A stretch of 64,000 nt of DNA from NCBI RefSeq assembly GCF_027922185.1, contig NZ_BSFE01000003.1:372001-436000 (forward strand), read 5' to 3'. Every line of letters begins with the position of its first letter. Position 1 is the stretch's first letter. This DNA comes from Maricaulis virginensis (GTDB lineage: Bacteria; Pseudomonadota; Alphaproteobacteria; Caulobacterales; Maricaulaceae). The notes beneath the pieces were generated by a model. It was given only the letters and a program-made list of their open reading frames with translations, ran no database searches and was not told the DNA's origin. Shown piece by piece: positions 61,429 to 64,000 of the stretch. The translations under genes and the position numbers were made by a program.

Positions 61429-62823
61429 CTAGCCACGTCGCGAAACCCGCATCGGAACTTCATTGTCCGGCTGCAGGGTGATGCGCATGACCGGGCGCGG
61501 ATCGCGCGGGCCGTCGAATTCGAAGCGCACCCGCCGCAGAAGGCAGGCGAGCACGATAACCATTTCCATCATCGCGAAACGCGCGCCGATACATACCCGC
61601 GGGCCGAGGCCGAAGGGCAGGTAGGCGTCGCGCGGGATCGCCTTGCCGGCCTCGCCCAGGAAGCGCTCCGGCCGGAAACTGTCGGGCTCGGCCCAGATGT
61701 CGCGCTGGCGATGCAGCAGCCAGGTCGACACGAGAACGTCGGTCCTGGCGGGCACCGGCAGGCCGGCGACGATATCCCACTCCCGCGAGGTGCGCGCCAG
61801 CATCGGGGCGGACGGGTAAAGGCGCAGGCTTTCCTTGATGACGGCCTCGGTCCAGGGCAGCGCCTGCGACCATGTTGCCGGGTCTGTGTCGTCCAGCGCG
61901 GCGGCGTCGATTTCCGCTTCCAGCCGGTCGCGTACATCGGGCGCGCGCGACAGCAGATAGAGCGTCCAGGCCAGCGAACGGGCGGTCGTCTCGTGTCCGG
62001 CGGCGAGGAAGGTCAGGAGATTGTCCGTCACGGCGGTATCGTCCAGCCCCGCGCCCAGCAGCAGGTCGAGGAAGTCCGGGGCGCGGCCGCTTTCCTCGGG
62101 CGAGGGCGCCTTGCGGCGCTGTGCGGCGACGCCGGAGACCTGTCGCCGCAGATCGGCGATCACCCGCCGCGACTTGCCCTGGCCGATCCGCGGGATCCAG
62201 CCGGGCAGGTGCGCGAGATCGAACGGATGGGGGATGCCGCTGATCTCCAGCAATTGGTGGATGCCGGCCGTGAAGCGGGCCTTGTCCAGCGCCTCGTCGC
62301 CGGAAAACAGGGTCTCGATCAGCACGTCCAGCGTAAGATCGACCATGGCGTCGGAGACCGGGATGGTGCGCCCGTCGATCGCTTCGAACGCCGCGGCAGC
62401 GTCTTCGCATACCTGCCGGATCTGCGGTGCGAAAGCGTTGACCTTGCGCGGGGTGAAGACGGGCGAGACGGCCTTGCGCGCCTTGCTCCAGGTCTCGCCC
62501 TCGGCCGTGAGCAGCCCGTCGCGCAGGAAGGGTTTCAGCACCGCCTGGCGCAGCGGGTTCATGGTGAAATTGTCCGACCGTGTGACGAAGCAGTGATGAA
62601 TGGCGTCCGGATCGTTGACGATCAGGCTGGACCGGCCGAGGAAGCGGAAGGGCGCGAGGCGGATCGAGAAATGATGCTCGCCCCACACTTCCAGCGGATT
62701 GCGGCGCATGGCCCGGAAATAGGTCCAGTAGTCCGACGGGCGCAGCTTGCCGACGCCGCTGTAGACGGCATAGGGCGGTTTGGGCGGCTGGAAGACCTGG
62801 TTCATCGCGTTCTCGCCTGTCAT
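61429..62823 (-). CDS. Cytochrome P450
   Basis: The 464-residue protein has the I-helix oxygen motif AAGHETTA, the K-helix ExxR motif ESLR, and the haem loop FGLGPRVCIG with axial Cys. No membrane span is present, so it is a soluble bacterial P450 of the long-chain-substrate CYP4/CYP102-like look. No ferredoxin gene is adjacent, although fdxA lies 28 kb away. ATG 62823 is the start, with MNQVF (62805) as an alternative. Confidence 0.9.
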   Translation of the reverse strand: MTGENAMNQVFQPPKPPYAVYSGVGKLRPSDYWTYFRAMRRNPLEVWGEHHFSIRLAPFRFLGRSSLIVNDPDAIHHCFVTRSDNFTMNPLRQAVLKPFLRDGLLTAEGETWSKARKAVSPVFTPRKVNAFAPQIRQVCEDAAAAFEAIDGRTIPVSDAMVDLTLDVLIETLFSGDEALDKARFTAGIHQLLEISGIPHPFDLAHLPGWIPRIGQGKSRRVIADLRRQVSGVAAQRRKAPSPEESGRAPDFLDLLLGAGLDDTAVTDNLLTFLAAGHETTARSLAWTLYLLSRAPDVRDRLEAEIDAAALDDTDPATWSQALPWTEAVIKESLRLYPSAPMLARTSREWDIVAGLPVPARTDVLVSTWLLHRQRDIWAEPDSFRPERFLGEAGKAIPRDAYLPFGLGPRVCIGARFAMMEMVIVLACLLRRVRFEFDGPRDPRPVMRITLQPDNEVPMRVSRRG

Positions 62824-62880
62824 TTCCCTCAATCTAGTGCAGCAGGCGCGTGCCGCCCATGCGCGAAAGGTCGCGGCTTG

Positions 62881-63501
62881 CTACTGGCTGGCCCAGACGA
62901 TGCGCGCCATCCAGTCCAGTTCGCTCAGGGCCAGCTTGCGGTCCGGACGCGCGGGATTGAGGGCGTGCAGGGTCAACGTCTGGACGGTCCGGACGCCCAG
63001 CCTCCAGGCGCAGATGGCGCCGCTGCGTTCACGCACCACGACCCGGTCGCCCTCGCGCGGCGGATCGTCCGGGGTGATGACCAGGCGATCGCCGGCCCGG
63101 AAGACCGGTTCCATCTCGTCACCCTCGACGGTGAGTGCATAGGCCTTGTCAAACGCCAGGCCGGGGAAGGGGATGCGCGCCCAGCCTTCGCCGCGCGGCA
63201 GGCCGCCGGCATCGAAAGCGCCCGCGCTGTCGGCCAGGCTGCGGGTTCTCAGATTGTCAGCCCGGGACCGGCCAGCCACCAGATCGGCGAAGCCGGTGAA
63301 GTCCATGTGTGCCGCGGCGAGGGCCTTGGCGAGGCTCTCGGTCGAGGGCCAGCGCGGTTTTTCGCCGTCGCGTGAGAAGCGTTTGGACGGGTTGAAGGTG
63401 GTGGAGTCCAGCCCGGCGCGTCGCGCCAGCCCGGAGGGGCTGGTCTGGGCGTGGGCGGCCAGGCGGTCGATCCCCCGCCAGATTTCTTCGTGCGTGAACA
63501 T
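62881..63501 (-). CDS. HTH regulator with degenerate S24 (LexA-like) domain
   Basis: The 206-residue protein has an N-terminal HTH (about 8-72; SGLARRAGLDSTTFNPSKRF) and a C-terminal S24-like domain. The usual catalytic Ser of GDSMxP is Glu here (GDEMEP), and the usual Lys of the KRL segment is Arg (AWRLG). Autocleavage is therefore unlikely. The fold could act as a dimer or ligand-sensing module. An AT-rich stretch with TGTAC half-sites lies upstream. Confidence 0.84.
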   Translation of the reverse strand: MFTHEEIWRGIDRLAAHAQTSPSGLARRAGLDSTTFNPSKRFSRDGEKPRWPSTESLAKALAAAHMDFTGFADLVAGRSRADNLRTRSLADSAGAFDAGGLPRGEGWARIPFPGLAFDKAYALTVEGDEMEPVFRAGDRLVITPDDPPREGDRVVVRERSGAICAWRLGVRTVQTLTLHALNPARPDRKLALSELDWMARIVWASQ

Positions 63502-63802
63502 GGCCCGAGTTTAGTGCGACGAGCGGGTTTGGGAAAACGCGAAGCGGCTTGCAACCGGAGAGCGCTTGCCCGGATTAATGTACACGTAAGAGATGCATTA
63601 TATGGTATATGTACGCAATACGGGTGTTCATGAGTGCGGATTGCGGATCGGTTTGAAGGTGAAAGCAGCAGCGCCGGGCCAGCGGCGCGCTCGGGGAGGA
63701 TGGGCCACCCCGACCGAGGTGCCACCTGTTTTTAAAGGAGGGCCTCGCCTTCGAATTGGAGTGATGTCATGTGGATTTTTCCACTCCGCATCACCTTGGT
63801 CA

Positions 63803-63845
63803 TTAAAAAGACCCGGACGAGCTGGCACGTTCGAATCCGGGTCTT
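63803..63845 (-). terminator. Rho-independent terminator of the candidate small RNA
   Basis: AAGACCCGGA (63808-63817) is inverted by TCCGGGTCTT (63836-63845). In the minus-strand direction five T follow at the end. Confidence 0.75.
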
Positions 63846-63896
63846 CATCATAGCCTGAGGAAACGGGGGCGGGCCGGGAGGCCTGTCCCCACTCCA
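63803..63896 (-). ncRNA. Candidate small RNA of about 94 nt
   Basis: On the minus strand TTGCGA (63930-63925) and TATATT (63908-63903) with a 16-bp spacer form a promoter. A GC-rich hairpin (GTGGGGACAGGCC then GGCCCGCCCCC) follows, and the RNA ends at a terminator: AAGACCCGGA and TCCGGGTCTT, then TTT. No open frame is convincing; a 72-residue frame crossing it is likely fortuitous. The match to any known RNA family was not recognised. Confidence 0.5.
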
Positions 63897-64000
63897 ATTC
63901 CCAATATAGCATCTGGGAACCGGATCGCAATTGCCGCCCGGCCTTGCCACGTCTGGCGGGCAGGGCTACCCCGTCAGGCATGACACCGAAAACCGCATAC

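Larger units (their letters stand above)
63502..64000. other. Intergenic region with AT-rich control stretch and a candidate small RNA
   Basis: This 499-bp stretch has no convincing protein gene; short open frames on both strands have no recognisable similarity. Bases 63575-63620 are AT-rich with TGTACACGTA and ATATGTACG half-sites that could bind the upstream-facing repressor. Bases 63803-63930 hold a promoter, hairpin and terminator described separately. Confidence 0.5.

Noticed and set aside
63808..63845. TTCGAA-like loop suggesting a tRNA T-arm at the end of the window
   Set aside because: The flanking bases do not pair as a T-stem; the hairpin is better explained as a terminator.
63732..63950. 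A 72-codon frame crossing the candidate small RNA
   Set aside because: It crosses the promoter, the RNA hairpin and the terminator, and its composition has no protein family match.

Overview
The window is about 64 kb of GC-rich DNA with alphaproteobacterial gene content and gene order: rpmH-rnpA-yidC-engB, an rpoH with an FFNLR-type RpoH box, CarD, fdxA, coq7, a SUV3-type RNA helicase, cobT/cobS, bolA, and aroK-aroB-CNNM with xerD-accA. Proteins and synteny best fit the Maricaulales/Caulobacterales side (Maricaulis/Oceanicaulis-like). That placement is inference from remembered families, since no search could be run.

Layout. 1-1848: the end of a FAD oxidoreductase, a MITE-like repeat and dapD. 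1937-10634: an accessory island holding a hipBA toxin-antitoxin module with three evenly spaced operators, a small secreted YD-repeat peptide, a 1,413-residue secreted Rhs protein, a membrane protein overlapping its 3' end, then two displaced Rhs fragments. The first fragment carries its own different tip and its own membrane-protein partner. 10668-15401: a housekeeping block on the minus strand (HAD nucleotidase, DUF1036 protein, engB, yidC, rnpA, rpmH). 15590-30925: a mixed region with an orphan histidine kinase, coq7-dsbB, exoD-like, tRNA-Leu(CAA), a duplicated DUF417 membrane protein, acyl-CoA synthetase, a Sel1-like protein, esterase, selO-pgeF, DUF418, tRNA-Arg(CCT), a sensor-less MCP signalling protein and a nuclease-like lipoprotein.

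31008-42890: a conserved alphaproteobacterial block with rpoH, carD, fdxA, TerB-like, S4, helicase, DUF3108, rpmB, a phytase/esterase-like protein and cobT, with an amidohydrolase set into it. 43028-48228: an accessory block splitting cobT from cobS (hydrolase, lone flagellin, arsR-arsI-acr3-arsC operon, DUF1993). 48273-53542: cobS, a tandem-PAS chemoreceptor, a DnaJ-domain protein, an M14 peptidase and bolA. 53634-61207: a lipoprotein, CNNM transporter, aroB, aroK, a 46-residue membrane peptide, a secreted protein of unknown function, xerD and accA. 61429-64000: a cytochrome P450, a repressor with a degenerate S24 domain and a candidate small RNA.

The most interesting system is the Rhs locus. 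The expressed Rhs protein and a downstream silent cassette share an almost identical core, and both tips contain Gly/Ala-rich hydrophobic stretches. Each tip is followed without a gap by an AT-rich small integral membrane gene. This looks like a tip-switching store of membrane-acting toxin/immunity pairs. The upstream YD peptide is separated from the Rhs gene by an intrinsic terminator that overlaps its stop codon. Other points of note are a CTG start for engB in a CTGA overlap, three hip operators exactly 50 bp apart, two families of terminal-inverted-repeat intergenic elements, and a regulator whose S24 catalytic dyad is missing.
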